This document shows positions 8,654 through 17,748 of a DNA stretch of 64,000 nt, one piece after another (within the stretch, counting starts at the first letter, position 1; each line of letters opens with the position of its first letter). Under the pieces are notes generated by a model, which did not search any database, had not been told where the DNA came from, and saw only the letters and a program-made list of their open reading frames with translations. The stretch is taken from NCBI GenBank assembly GCA_041667115.1, contig JBAYFO010000013.1, forward strand, positions 1-64,000, in the 5' to 3' direction. The stretch comes from UBA1563 sp041667115 (GTDB lineage Bacteria; Bacteroidota; Ignavibacteria; Ignavibacteriales; Ignavibacteriaceae). A program made the position numbers and the translations under genes.

Positions 8654-9433
8654 ATGACAACTGAAACATCCACCATAGAAACAAAAGACGATACCAAGCA
8701 GACCGGGCTTGTTGTAGTTGAGATGCAACATTTGAAGAAATCTTTCGGAGATAAGGAAGTGTTGCTCGATATTAATTTGGTAATGAACAAAGGAGAAAAC
8801 CTCGTCATCCTTGGAAAATCGGGAACCGGAAAATCCGTACTAATAAAATGTATCGTTGGTTTGATGGAAATTGATGATGGAAAACTCTTATTATTTGGGC
8901 AAGATATTTCTGAACTCAAGGCTAAAGAGTTAACTGAACTACACAGAAAGATTGGTTTTCTTTTTCAAAGCGGCGCTCTTTACGATTCGATGACGGTGCG
9001 AGAGAATCTCGAATTCCCGTTAAGAAGACAAGTGACTAAAGTCTCTAAAAAAGAAATGGATGAACTTGTAAAAGAAGCGTTGGAGAATGTTGGACTCTCC
9101 GACACTATTGATATGACACCTTCAGAGCTTTCCGGAGGTATGCGTAAAAGATTGGGTCTGGCACGAACGTTAATCTTAAAACCTGAAATAATGCTGTATG
9201 ATGAACCGTCTACCGGGCTTGATCCAATAACGTCAAAAGAAATAAGCAACCTCATCCTGGAAGTCCAAAAGAACTATCATACTTCTTCTATCATAATTAC
9301 ACACGATAGAGAATGCGCTAAACTAACAGCAAACCGGGTAATCGTAATTAAAGACGGAGTATGCGCAGCAGAAGGTTCTTACGCTGAGCTTGAAAAATCA
9401 GACGACCCTTGGGTACGGTCATTTTTTGAATAA
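8654..9433 (+). CDS. mlaF: MlaF-family ABC transporter ATPase
   Basis: This is the cytoplasmic ATPase that powers the MlaE permease. It has 259 residues with all ATPase motifs: Walker A GKSGTGKS (54-61), Q-loop Gln105, signature LSGGM (159-163), Walker B with Asp183-Glu184 (LYDEPSTGLDP) and the switch His217 (ITHD). A family hallmark is the FQSGALYDSMTVRENLEFPL stretch after the Q-loop. An extra 20-residue polar N-terminus rich in Thr and Asp precedes the usual start of the domain. It lies between the permease and the MCE protein in one operon. Confidence 0.94.
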   Translation: MTTETSTIETKDDTKQTGLVVVEMQHLKKSFGDKEVLLDINLVMNKGENLVILGKSGTGKSVLIKCIVGLMEIDDGKLLLFGQDISELKAKELTELHRKIGFLFQSGALYDSMTVRENLEFPLRRQVTKVSKKEMDELVKEALENVGLSDTIDMTPSELSGGMRKRLGLARTLILKPEIMLYDEPSTGLDPITSKEISNLILEVQKNYHTSSIIITHDRECAKLTANRVIVIKDGVCAAEGSYAELEKSDDPWVRSFFE

Positions 9434-9465
9434 GAAAAATTAGACAAACTATTTGAGCAGATAAA

Positions 9466-10203
9466 ATGAAACAGAACACAACGAATAAAATCAGACTGGG
9501 AATATTTGTTTCCTTTGGAATAGCAATACTTATTGTAGCTATATATTTTATTGGTGAAAGGCAGCAATTATTTAGAAGTACTTTTCATATAAGCGGAGTA
9601 TTTAGAGATGTTGCCGGGCTTCAAGCCGGAAGTAACGTTCGATTCTCCGGAATAACGGTAGGGAATATAGAAAATATTGACATCGTAAGTGATACTTCCG
9701 TGAGAGTAGAAATAGTTGTTGATGAAAGCACCCGAAAGTTTATTAAAAAGGATGCGATTGCAAGTATTGGCTCCGAAGGACTAATGGGAAATAAAATTTT
9801 AATTATTAATCCGGGACCTGGGAAAGAGAAGGAAATTCAAAACAACGATATTATTAAAACAGCTCAACCCATTAATCTGGATGAAGTTCTCCTCTCCCTA
9901 AAAACAACTATTGATAATACCTCTCAAATCACAAAAGATCTTTCGATGATCACCACCGACATTCAAACCGGAAAAGGAACAATAGGAAGATTATTGATGG
10001 ATCAATCGTTAGCTAAAAATTTCGATTCTGCGATCGTTAATCTAAAAGAAGGTTCGGCAGGATTAAAAAATCTTATGGATGACGCGAAGATCAGTTTCGA
10101 TCAAAACTGGGATTCTACTTTTGTCAATTTAAGAGAAAGCTCCGCCGGGTTGAAAATACTTTTGGAGAAAGCAAGGAAGAGCTGGCTGTTGTGGGGTTTT
10201 TAA
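9466..10203 (+). CDS. mlaD: MlaD-family MCE protein
   Basis: This is the membrane-anchored, lipid-binding periplasmic component of the MCE transporter. It has 245 residues: an N-terminal anchor helix (about 8-25, LGIFVSFGIAILIVAIYFIG), then one MCE domain (about 35-120) with GLQAGSNVRFSGITVGNIEN and the GLMGNKILIINPG motif. A helical tail follows with two related segments, IVNLKEGSAGLKNLM and FVNLRESSAGLKILL. It is probably homo-hexameric, like known MCE proteins. It is the third gene of the operon that starts at 7794. Confidence 0.93.
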   Translation: MKQNTTNKIRLGIFVSFGIAILIVAIYFIGERQQLFRSTFHISGVFRDVAGLQAGSNVRFSGITVGNIENIDIVSDTSVRVEIVVDESTRKFIKKDAIASIGSEGLMGNKILIINPGPGKEKEIQNNDIIKTAQPINLDEVLLSLKTTIDNTSQITKDLSMITTDIQTGKGTIGRLLMDQSLAKNFDSAIVNLKEGSAGLKNLMDDAKISFDQNWDSTFVNLRESSAGLKILLEKARKSWLLWGF

Positions 10204-10277
10204 AATCTTGAAATTGAAAATCCTACTTCATTAGCAATTGCTTTTAGTAAGCGTAAGAATTTCATTAATTGATGCGT

Positions 10278-10317
10278 CCGGGGATGTAGTTCCTTTTTCA
10301 TCCCTTTGGTCTATTGT
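10278..10317 (+). promoter_or_regulatory. Island element copy B (upstream of small lipoprotein)
   Basis: TAGTTCC at 10287-10293, 17-bp spacer beginning TTTTTCATCC, CTATT at 10311-10315. The block before TAGTTCC is CCGGGGATG, one base shorter than in most copies. It lies 122 bp before the ATG at 10438, the longest distance to an annotated start in the set. Confidence 0.78.
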
Positions 10318-10437
10318 TATCCCTCTCTACTATTCACAATTTAATCTATGGATAAATACTATTATTAACGACCGGAATCTTAACACAACCACTACCAGTA
10401 TTTCGGTGGTTAACAAATAATTTAATAAGGAGAAAAC

Positions 10438-10764
10438 ATGAAAAAGATACTCATCGGTATTCTTGGCATAATATTCTTTGTTCTTATCAACGGCTGTTCG
10501 CGTAATACAGACCCTCAGTTTCGCATTACGAACAAACAGTCGGAAAAAGTAAATGTAAAAATACAAACAGCGACAGGTAGTAACTTAACTATCAACGATA
10601 TTAAACCTGGACAAACTACATCATATCAAACAGCCGCTATTGGCAATATTACTGCGACGGCAGTTATTCAGAATGAATCAATATCATTCCTTGCCGCAAA
10701 AAATACTAATTATACTATTATTATAAGTACGGGTAGACCACCATCACTACGCGTCGATCAATAA
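10438..10764 (+). CDS. Small lipoprotein, unknown function
   Basis: The protein has 108 residues. The signal MKKILIGILGIIFFVLINGC ends in a lipobox cysteine followed by SRN, so it is probably lipid-anchored. The mature part is about 88 residues and beta-rich, with many Thr, Asn and Ile (ATGSNLTINDIKPGQTTSYQ), compatible with a small Ig-like or beta-sandwich fold. I do not recognise a named family. The ribosome site AAGGAG lies just before the ATG. It has its own island element B and is followed by a weak hairpin, so it is probably monocistronic. Confidence 0.75.
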   Translation: MKKILIGILGIIFFVLINGCSRNTDPQFRITNKQSEKVNVKIQTATGSNLTINDIKPGQTTSYQTAAIGNITATAVIQNESISFLAAKNTNYTIIISTGRPPSLRVDQ

Positions 10765-10890
10765 CGGTGTTAAGGTAATAAGAATAAGCTGGCGTTACAT
10801 AGGCGTTTGGGAGACGCCAATTATTCTTTACTTAAAGAATGCTACTAATTTTATTCTTCTCATCCTCGTAACATCAAATGGTTCTCTAAA

Positions 10891-10931
10891 CCAAAAGGTG
10901 TAGTCCCTTTTTCATCCCTTCGCTCGATTTA
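10891..10931 (+). promoter_or_regulatory. Island element copy C (upstream of DUF3494 gene 11006)
   Basis: TAGTCCC at 10901-10907, 17-bp spacer beginning TTTTTCATCC, CGATT at 10925-10929. It lies 76 bp before the ATG. The leader that follows resembles that of copy D over its full length. Confidence 0.8.
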
Positions 10932-11005
10932 CACGCACGCAACATCTATTTAACTTGGCAACAAGTAAATAACGAAAACTAACTTAACAAAGGAATTATT
11001 TTATC

Positions 11006-12103
11006 ATGAACAAAATGAATACTAAAACAAAAGCTCCAACAACTAGTTTAAGCAGGTGGACACAATTTCTCAAAACGTTCCTCTTAATTACTATTATGTT
11101 ACCTACTATAGCTATGTCCCAATCATCACCCGCTTCTGTCAATCTTGGTACAGCCGGTGATTTTGTGATCCTAGCAAAAACAGGAATCTCAGTTACGGGT
11201 ACTACACAAATTACTGGAGATCTTGGGATTAGTCCCGCTGCGGCGAGTTTCATAACTGGATTCGGGTTAATTGCAGATCCCTCGAATACTTTTTCAACAT
11301 CATCTTTAGTCACCGGAAAGATTTATGCTGCTGACTATACCGACCCAACCCCAACTAAGATGACTACGGCTATAGGTGATATGGAAACCGCTTACACTAA
11401 CGCCGCCGGGCGGGTATCTCCCGATTTTTCTGAACTGTATACCGGAGATCTTACCGGAAAGACCCTAATCCCTGGTCTCTATAAGTGGAGTACCGCGGTT
11501 GTGGTTTCTGCTGGTGGCGTTACTATCTCCGGAAGTGCAACTGATGTATGGATATTTCAAATAGCACAGAATCTAGAATTAGCCAATGGTGCCATTGTAA
11601 CTCTTAGCGGCGGTGCGCTGGCTTCCAACATATTCTGGCAGGTCGCCGGGCAAGTTACTCTTGGAACGACGGCTGCCATGAAGGGAATTATCTTGTGTCA
11701 AACGGCAGTTGCAATGAATACCGGTGCAACACTGACTGGCAGAGCTCTGGCACAGACCGCAGTAACATTAGATGCGAATGCCGTTGTAAATCCGTTGGTT
11801 ACCTCTGTTAAAAATGAGTTAGCTCCTAAAGCTTTCGCACTCTTACAGAATTATCCTAATCCTTTTAATCCTTCCACAAGGATTCAATATAGTCTTGAGA
11901 AGACCGCTCAAGTTTCGCTTAAAGTTTATAATGTACTTGGTCTTGAGGTTGCAACTCTTGTAAACAGCCGTCAGGATGCAGGTAGTTACAATGTCCCGTT
12001 CAGTGCAAACAACGGATCACTCAATCTCTCAAGCGGTGTTTACTTCTACCGTTTGGAAACCGGGTCTTTCGTCTCGACAAAGAAAATGATCCTAATGAAG
12101 TAG
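11006..12103 (+). CDS. Secreted DUF3494 (ice-binding-like) protein with T9SS sorting domain
   Basis: A 365-residue secreted protein. A basic, Thr-rich N-terminus precedes a signal hydrophobic core ending near AMSQ. The DUF3494 beta-solenoid domain (about 45-270) begins VNLGTAGDFVILAKTGISVT and has family words LTPGLY-like (LIPGLYKWST), DVWIFQIAQNL and TLTGRALAQTAVTLDANA. In characterised members this fold binds ice; in many bacteria its role is adhesion or unknown. The C-terminal domain of about 85 residues has NYPNPFNPSTRIQYSL, LKVYNVLGLEVATLV and SGVYFYRLETG, the type IX secretion sorting signal, so it should reach the cell surface. It has its own element C. Confidence 0.92.
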   Translation: MNKMNTKTKAPTTSLSRWTQFLKTFLLITIMLPTIAMSQSSPASVNLGTAGDFVILAKTGISVTGTTQITGDLGISPAAASFITGFGLIADPSNTFSTSSLVTGKIYAADYTDPTPTKMTTAIGDMETAYTNAAGRVSPDFSELYTGDLTGKTLIPGLYKWSTAVVVSAGGVTISGSATDVWIFQIAQNLELANGAIVTLSGGALASNIFWQVAGQVTLGTTAAMKGIILCQTAVAMNTGATLTGRALAQTAVTLDANAVVNPLVTSVKNELAPKAFALLQNYPNPFNPSTRIQYSLEKTAQVSLKVYNVLGLEVATLVNSRQDAGSYNVPFSANNGSLNLSSGVYFYRLETGSFVSTKKMILMK

Positions 12104-12496
12104 CCCCGGGTAATGTCTCTATTTGTTTCAACAAAATTTATTTGAAGAAACAAAACTAGTGTCTTTCATTTTTGCGAATCCTATCGGACGTATTTATGAA
12201 AACATAAAATAGTGAAAACGTTTTACAACAACCCACACGCTTTCTCAGAATGATAGCATAGGGTGTAGTTCGATACCGTTCTTTGAAGAAAAAAATACTC
12301 AAAAGAGAATTGTAATTCGTTCAGATATTCTTCTGCCGCTGCAAGCCAATCAATAATTGGAAAAAGGGAAGAAGAATAGATTGTCACTGATTCTCTCTCT
12401 TATGGAGTTCGAAAAAAAAGTGATAAAGGAAAGTAAATGTTTAAGCTACAACCAATTTCGTTAAGAAATAACCGCTTCACTTCAAGGTTGTCTAAT
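12104..12496. other. Intergenic DNA before element D
   Basis: No gene is visible. There is a partial look-alike (GGTGTAGTTC at 12262-12271) but nothing matching C(G/T)ATT at the required distance, so it is not counted as an element copy. No strong terminator follows the gene at 11006. Confidence 0.5.
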
Positions 12497-12537
12497 CCAA
12501 ATGGTGTAGTTCCTTTTTCATCCTTTAGACCGATTTA
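12497..12537 (+). promoter_or_regulatory. Island element copy D (upstream of Ig-repeat DUF3494 lipoprotein)
   Basis: TAGTTCC at 12507-12513, 17-bp spacer beginning TTTTTCATCC, CGATT at 12531-12535. It lies 75 bp before the ATG at 12611. The leader and first codons (ATGAACAAAATGAA) are near-duplicates of those behind copy C. Confidence 0.8.
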
Positions 12538-12610
12538 CATAGGCATTCTATCTATGTAAGTTGGTATCAAGTAAATACCAAAACTAATTTATCAAAGGAG
12601 ATAATTTATT

Positions 12611-15600
12611 ATGAACAAAATGAAAAATAATTTTAAAATGTGGTTAATTCCACTGTTGCTGATCATGGTTATGGTTGGCTGCGATGAAAGAGTCGGATTG
12701 ACTTCTCCACCGGACTTAACAAAACCAACAGTGAGTTCAACAAATCCTGTTGATCTCTCAACCGGTGTAGCGTTCAATAATAAAATCACCGCAACTTTTA
12801 GTGAAGTGATGGATTCTGCAACGATTACCACTGCAACATTTACCCTGATGCAAGGATCATCATTTGTATCCGGAGCTGTATCTTATATAGGTACAACGGC
12901 AACATTTGCCCCGTCAAGTTTTCTATCACCAAACACTCTCTACATCGCCACGATAACAACCATGGCTAAAAATCTTGTAGGCAGCGGATTGGCGAACAAT
13001 TATGTTTGGAGCTTTACGACGGGTGCAGCTGCAACGGTTACTCCACCAACAGTAAGTTCGACAGCTCCCAATAATGCCGACACAGGAGTGCCTATCAATC
13101 AGAAAATTGCCGCATCTTTCAGTGTGGCTATGGATGCTTCAACGATTACAGCAGCAACATTTACCTTGCTGCAAGGGATAACGCCGGTCCCAGGATTTGT
13201 CTCCTACTCTGGCATAACTGCAATTTTTGCACCTTCAAGTAATCTTACACCAAACACTGCATATACTGCCATGATAACAACCGGAGCTAAGGATCTTGCA
13301 GGTATTGCTCTTGTTAACAATTATGTATGGAGTTTTACAACAGGTGCAGGAGTGATCATCACTCCACCGACAGTACTTTCAACAATTCCTGCTAATGGTG
13401 ATTTAGGGGTGGCTTTGAACCAGAAAATAGCCGCAAATTTTAGTACAACAATGGATGCTTCAACGATTACAGCATCAACATTTACTTTAAAACAAGGGAC
13501 AACACCGGTTTCAGGATTTGTCTCATACTCAGGCTCAACCGCAATTTTTGCACCGTCAGCCAATCTTTCGCCAAACACACTCTATACAGCCACGATTACA
13601 ACTGGGGCTAAGGATTTGGCAGGTAATGCTTTGGCAAGCAACTATGGATGGACATTTACAACGGGTGCAGCGGTAATCGTCACTCCACCAACCGTAACTC
13701 TTACAGAACCCGTGAATCTTGCAACGGGTGTAGCGTTGAACCAGAACATCACCGCAACTTTTAGTACGATAATGGATGCTTCAACGATTACAACGGCGAC
13801 ATTTACCTTAATGCAGGGTACAACATTTGTATCCGGGACTTTAAGCTATGTTGGTAAGATAGCAACTTATAATCCATCGACTAATCTTGCCCCACTTACT
13901 ACTTATACGGCCACGGTTACAACCGGGGCTAAAGACCTGGCAGGCAACGCTCTTGCAACCAATTATGTGTGGAGCTTTACAACAGGCGCCGGAGTACTTG
14001 TTATTCCACCGACCGTACTTTCTACAGCTCCTGCTAATGGTGATATAGGTGTGGCTTTGAATCAGAAAATAGCCGCAAATTTTAGTACACCAATGGATGC
14101 TTCAACAATTACTGCCTCAACATTTATCTTGATGCAAGGTACAACACCGGTTTCAGGATTTGTCTCATACTCAGGCTCAACCGCAATTTTTGCACCTTCA
14201 GCTAATCTCTCGCCAAATACACTCTATACTGCCACGGTTACAACTGGGGCTATGGATTTGGCAAGTAATGCTTTGGCAAGTGACTATGTATGGACCTTTA
14301 CAACTGGTAGTGCAGTCGTCATCATTCCACCAACCGTAACTCTTACAGACCCTCTAGATCTTGCAACGGGTGTAGCGTTGAACCAGAACATCACCGCAAC
14401 TTTTAGTACGATAATGGATGCTTCAACGATTACAACGGCGACATTTACCTTAATGCAGGGTACAACATTTGTATCTGGAACTTTAAGCTATGCCGGTAAG
14501 ATAGCAACTTATAATCCATCAACTAATCTTGCACCACTTACTACTTATACTGCCACAATTACAACCGGGGCTAAAGACCTGGCAGGTAATTCTATGGCAA
14601 GCAATTATGTATGGACATTTACAACCGGCGCGGGAGTGGTCGTCACTCTACCAACGGTACTTTTTACAGACCCTCTTCCAGGGGCTATAGGTGTGGTTTT
14701 GAACAAACAAATCAGCGCAACTTTTAGTTGGGCTATGGATGCTTCAACTATTAGCACGTCAACATTTACTTTAATGCAAGGTTCAACTCCAATTCAAGGA
14801 TTTGTTTCCTACTCCGGTACAAAAGCGACTTTTGCACCGACAACTAATCTTGCACCGCTTACTACCTATACAGCCACGATTACAACCGGGGCTAAAGACC
14901 TGGCAGGTAATGCTCTTGCAAGTAATTATGTCTGGACATTTACTACAGAGGCTGCAGTTGTTATTGTTCCACCAACAGTAACTCTCACAGATCCTCTTAA
15001 TCTTGCAACAGGTGTGGCTTTAAACAAACAAATCACAGCAACGTTTAGCAAGACGATGGATGCTTCAACTATTAGCACATCAACATTTACCTTAATGCAA
15101 GGTTCAACGCCAGTTCAAGGCTTTGTCTCTTACTCCGGCACGAAGGCAACATTTGCACCGGTAAGCAACCTCACGGCGAATACAACCTATACAGCCACGA
15201 TTACTACCGGAGCTAAGGATACTGCAGGTATTGCTCTGGCAAGCAACCATGTATGGACCTTCACAACCGTTATCCCATATACAGTAACGTTACAGTCTAA
15301 TCCACTGTTGGGTGGTACTTTAGGTGGGGTCGGATTTATAAGTGGAATCGGCACATTTAATGCGGGCTCTTCCGTAACTGTAACTGCAAGTGCAAATGCC
15401 GGATATACATTTAATACCTGGACAGAAAATGGAAATGTAGTATCGATACTTCCGGATTATCAGTTCACTATAAGCAGCAATAGAACATTAGTTGCAAACT
15501 TTACTCTTACAACAGGGTATAAAGTAGTATTAGAATCAAATCCAGTAGGTGCCGGAAATTTATACGGAGCCGGTACATTTAATCTTGGCGATGTAGTAAC

Positions 15601-16372
15601 GGTAAGTACATCATCAAAATCTGGATACCAATTTGTTAACTTGACAGAGAAAGCAACCGGAAATATTGTATCGACAAATGCTAGTATGACGTTTACCATA
15701 ACCGGAGACACAACTATAGTTGCCAACTTTGTCTTAGGTATGGCAGGAATAGATCTTGGGTCTGCTGGTGATTTTGCTATTCTAGCTGGTTCTGGTGTCT
15801 CTAACACTGGTCCAACTACCGTTTATGGTGATGTTGGAGCATTTCCTACAGCCACTATTAATGGATTCCCTCCGGGAGTTGTAGTTGGAACGCTTTATAC
15901 AGCGGCTGATCCTTTAGTAGGTACTGCAAAAGGCGCTTTGACTACCGCTTATAACGAAGCTCAAGGAAGATCATTAAATGCAATCTCATTGCCAGGGCAA
16001 ATTGGCGGATTGACCCTTACCCCTGGTCTCTATGTGAACGGATCATCAAGTGGTATTTCAGGAACGGGACCACAAGGGATTTTAACTCTTGACGCTAAAG
16101 GCGATGTGAATGCTGTCTGGGTTTTCAAAATGAGCTCAACGTTAATCACCGATGCTGGAACCAGTGTAGTTCTTGCCGGTGGCGCACAATGGCAAAACAT
16201 CTATTGGTCGGTCGGCACTTCAGCAACACTTGGTACGACCTCTATCTTTTATGGAAATATTCTTGCTGATCAATCAATAACACTTACTACCGGTGCAACA
16301 TTGCGCGGTAGAGCGTTGACAAGGATTGCAGCAGTTACATTGGACGCTAATACTGTAGATAAGCGGCCATAA
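12611..16372 (+). CDS. Large surface lipoprotein: eight Ig-like (Big_5) repeats, two bacterial repeats, C-terminal DUF3494
   Basis: The protein has 1253 residues. The signal MWLIPLLLIMVMVGC places a lipobox cysteine near residue 24. Eight repeats of about 104 residues follow (roughly 36-890). Each starts PPTVxxTxPxxxATGVALNQ, has MDASTITTATFTLMQG in the middle and ends NYVWSFTTGA; this is the Big_5/Ig-like family. Two shorter repeats with NAGYTFNTWTENG and KSGYQFVNL resemble InlB/Flg_new-type repeats (about 895-1045). The last 210 residues are DUF3494 (IDLGSAGDFAILAGSGVSNT, TLTPGLY, NAVWVFKMSSTL). It should display the DUF3494 head on a long stalk anchored by lipid. No sorting domain is present. 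A terminator follows at 16381. Confidence 0.92.
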   Translation: MNKMKNNFKMWLIPLLLIMVMVGCDERVGLTSPPDLTKPTVSSTNPVDLSTGVAFNNKITATFSEVMDSATITTATFTLMQGSSFVSGAVSYIGTTATFAPSSFLSPNTLYIATITTMAKNLVGSGLANNYVWSFTTGAAATVTPPTVSSTAPNNADTGVPINQKIAASFSVAMDASTITAATFTLLQGITPVPGFVSYSGITAIFAPSSNLTPNTAYTAMITTGAKDLAGIALVNNYVWSFTTGAGVIITPPTVLSTIPANGDLGVALNQKIAANFSTTMDASTITASTFTLKQGTTPVSGFVSYSGSTAIFAPSANLSPNTLYTATITTGAKDLAGNALASNYGWTFTTGAAVIVTPPTVTLTEPVNLATGVALNQNITATFSTIMDASTITTATFTLMQGTTFVSGTLSYVGKIATYNPSTNLAPLTTYTATVTTGAKDLAGNALATNYVWSFTTGAGVLVIPPTVLSTAPANGDIGVALNQKIAANFSTPMDASTITASTFILMQGTTPVSGFVSYSGSTAIFAPSANLSPNTLYTATVTTGAMDLASNALASDYVWTFTTGSAVVIIPPTVTLTDPLDLATGVALNQNITATFSTIMDASTITTATFTLMQGTTFVSGTLSYAGKIATYNPSTNLAPLTTYTATITTGAKDLAGNSMASNYVWTFTTGAGVVVTLPTVLFTDPLPGAIGVVLNKQISATFSWAMDASTISTSTFTLMQGSTPIQGFVSYSGTKATFAPTTNLAPLTTYTATITTGAKDLAGNALASNYVWTFTTEAAVVIVPPTVTLTDPLNLATGVALNKQITATFSKTMDASTISTSTFTLMQGSTPVQGFVSYSGTKATFAPVSNLTANTTYTATITTGAKDTAGIALASNHVWTFTTVIPYTVTLQSNPLLGGTLGGVGFISGIGTFNAGSSVTVTASANAGYTFNTWTENGNVVSILPDYQFTISSNRTLVANFTLTTGYKVVLESNPVGAGNLYGAGTFNLGDVVTVSTSSKSGYQFVNLTEKATGNIVSTNASMTFTITGDTTIVANFVLGMAGIDLGSAGDFAILAGSGVSNTGPTTVYGDVGAFPTATINGFPPGVVVGTLYTAADPLVGTAKGALTTAYNEAQGRSLNAISLPGQIGGLTLTPGLYVNGSSSGISGTGPQGILTLDAKGDVNAVWVFKMSSTLITDAGTSVVLAGGAQWQNIYWSVGTSATLGTTSIFYGNILADQSITLTTGATLRGRALTRIAAVTLDANTVDKRP
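12720..15270 (+). repeat. Eight ~310-bp in-gene tandem repeats
   Basis: These are the DNA copies behind the eight Ig-like domains of the gene at 12611. Repeats 4 and 6 and repeats 3 and 5 are nearly identical over long stretches (for example around 13730-13850 and 14360-14480). This points to recent duplication of two-repeat blocks or gene conversion. Such arrays can change copy number by recombination. Confidence 0.8.
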
Positions 16373-16380
16373 GGCTTAAG

Positions 16381-16419
16381 GGTGAGGAGATTTAATTTGA
16401 ACTCCTCACCTTTCTTTTT
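16381..16419 (+). terminator. Rho-independent terminator
   Basis: GGTGAGGAG (16381-16389) pairs with CTCCTCACC (16402-16410), followed by TTTCTTTTT. It closes the transcript of the gene at 12611. Confidence 0.88.
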
Positions 16420-16524
16420 CAAAATGAGCTTACTGAAGAACTTGAACGTTTTGGAGAAGAGATCGGAAATAAAGTTAATAACATTGAGTAAACAGAAATT
16501 CAAAAAAAATAAAGGAAACATGAA

Positions 16525-17634
16525 ATGAAAAATTTTTTAATCACGCTTGCATTGATGTTACTTGTTAACATTGGTGTATCTCAAGCACAAACAGTAACCG
16601 ATAGCTGGGCGTTCGGCTTCGGGTTAAGCTATCCCAGATATTATTCAGTAAACGTAGACGCTTTAAATACTGATTACGGCGCATATCTTTCCATCCAACG
16701 AAATTTTTCTGAACATGTTGGATTAAGATTGAAAGGTGGGTATTCTCACCTTGCAGGACAGTGGACTGACGCATCCCTTAACCAAATTAAGGAAACTACA
16801 AACCTTATAACAGGCGATCTTGATATGCTCTATTATCTTGTTCCCTGTGCACCGGTTTCACCATATCTGTTTGCCGGAATTGGCGGCAGTTATAAATCGA
16901 TAACTAACAATCAAACAGCTCTTGCGGATAATTACAAGTATGGATCGGAATTAAATGCCGGTCTTGGCGCTGAATTTAAATTTAATCCTAGCTGGAGTTT
17001 TGTTGCTGAGTTCGGTTATCACCTTACAGGCAATTCAGAACTCGACGGTTCTATTATCCCGGATGTCTCGAAAGAAGTGAATGGGCATGATTCTTACATG
17101 ACGTTGAGCGCGGGCCTCAATTACTTCTTTAGTAAAGGTAAACCATCACCGCAATGTGAGCCTTGCCAGGGAATGACAATGGAAATGAAGGACATGACGG
17201 ACTATGGCAAAATTGAAGATATGATCAAGAAGCATATCCCTAAAGAAGTTATTAAAGAAGTTGCAGTTGATAGATATATCGCAGCAATTTCAGAAGATAG
17301 ATTGGTGCTGGTTGGTGTAAACTTCGCGTTTGATAAATCGGACCTTTTACCTGAATCTTATCCTGTACTTGATAAAGCAGTAGTTTTATTGAATGAAAGA
17401 TTCAAAGCAAATGTAGAGATTCAAGGATACACAGATTATATCGGCACTGATGAATACAACCAGGAACTTTCAGTGCAAAGAGCAGTAACAGTAAAAGATT
17501 ACCTTGTATCTAAAGGGATAGCTGAAAGCAGACTTACAACTGTCGGTTTTGGAAAAGGAAATCCGGTTGCAAATAATGATACCGAAGAAGGCAGAACAAT
17601 GAATAGAAGAATCGTCTTCAAAATTGTTAGGTAA
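16525..17634 (+). CDS. OmpA-family outer membrane protein
   Basis: The protein has 369 residues. The signal peptide ends in ISQAQ-like VSQAQ near residue 22. A beta-barrel of about 180 residues follows, with alternating aromatic strands (AFGFGLSYPRYYSVNV, LRLKGGYSHLAGQW, YLFAGIGGSYKS). A Cys-rich linker (QCEPCQG) leads to a C-terminal OmpA peptidoglycan-binding domain (about 255-369) with the motif GYTDYIGTDEYNQELSVQRA and NRRIVFKI. It anchors the outer membrane to the cell wall. It has no island element of its own, sits between two terminators and follows the large lipoprotein. Confidence 0.92.
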   Translation: MKNFLITLALMLLVNIGVSQAQTVTDSWAFGFGLSYPRYYSVNVDALNTDYGAYLSIQRNFSEHVGLRLKGGYSHLAGQWTDASLNQIKETTNLITGDLDMLYYLVPCAPVSPYLFAGIGGSYKSITNNQTALADNYKYGSELNAGLGAEFKFNPSWSFVAEFGYHLTGNSELDGSIIPDVSKEVNGHDSYMTLSAGLNYFFSKGKPSPQCEPCQGMTMEMKDMTDYGKIEDMIKKHIPKEVIKEVAVDRYIAAISEDRLVLVGVNFAFDKSDLLPESYPVLDKAVVLLNERFKANVEIQGYTDYIGTDEYNQELSVQRAVTVKDYLVSKGIAESRLTTVGFGKGNPVANNDTEEGRTMNRRIVFKIVR

Positions 17635-17658
17635 CTAATTTTATTAAACCAATGAATT

Positions 17659-17690
17659 AAGTCCCTGCAACTTAAAATTGCAGGGACTTT
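17659..17690 (+). terminator. Rho-independent terminator
   Basis: AAGTCCCTGCAA (17659-17670) pairs perfectly with TTGCAGGGACTT (17678-17689) across a 7-base loop. The T tail is short, so the hairpin is strong but termination may be incomplete. Confidence 0.8.
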
Positions 17691-17748
17691 CGTGGGAACT
17701 AAAGATCAACATGGATAAGGGTACAATTATTTTAAAAGAAAGGTTCTT

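Noticed and set aside
12262..12290. Ninth element copy before the gene at 12611 (GGTGTAGTTC)
   Set aside because: There is no TTTTTCAT block and no C(G/T)ATT 17 bp downstream.
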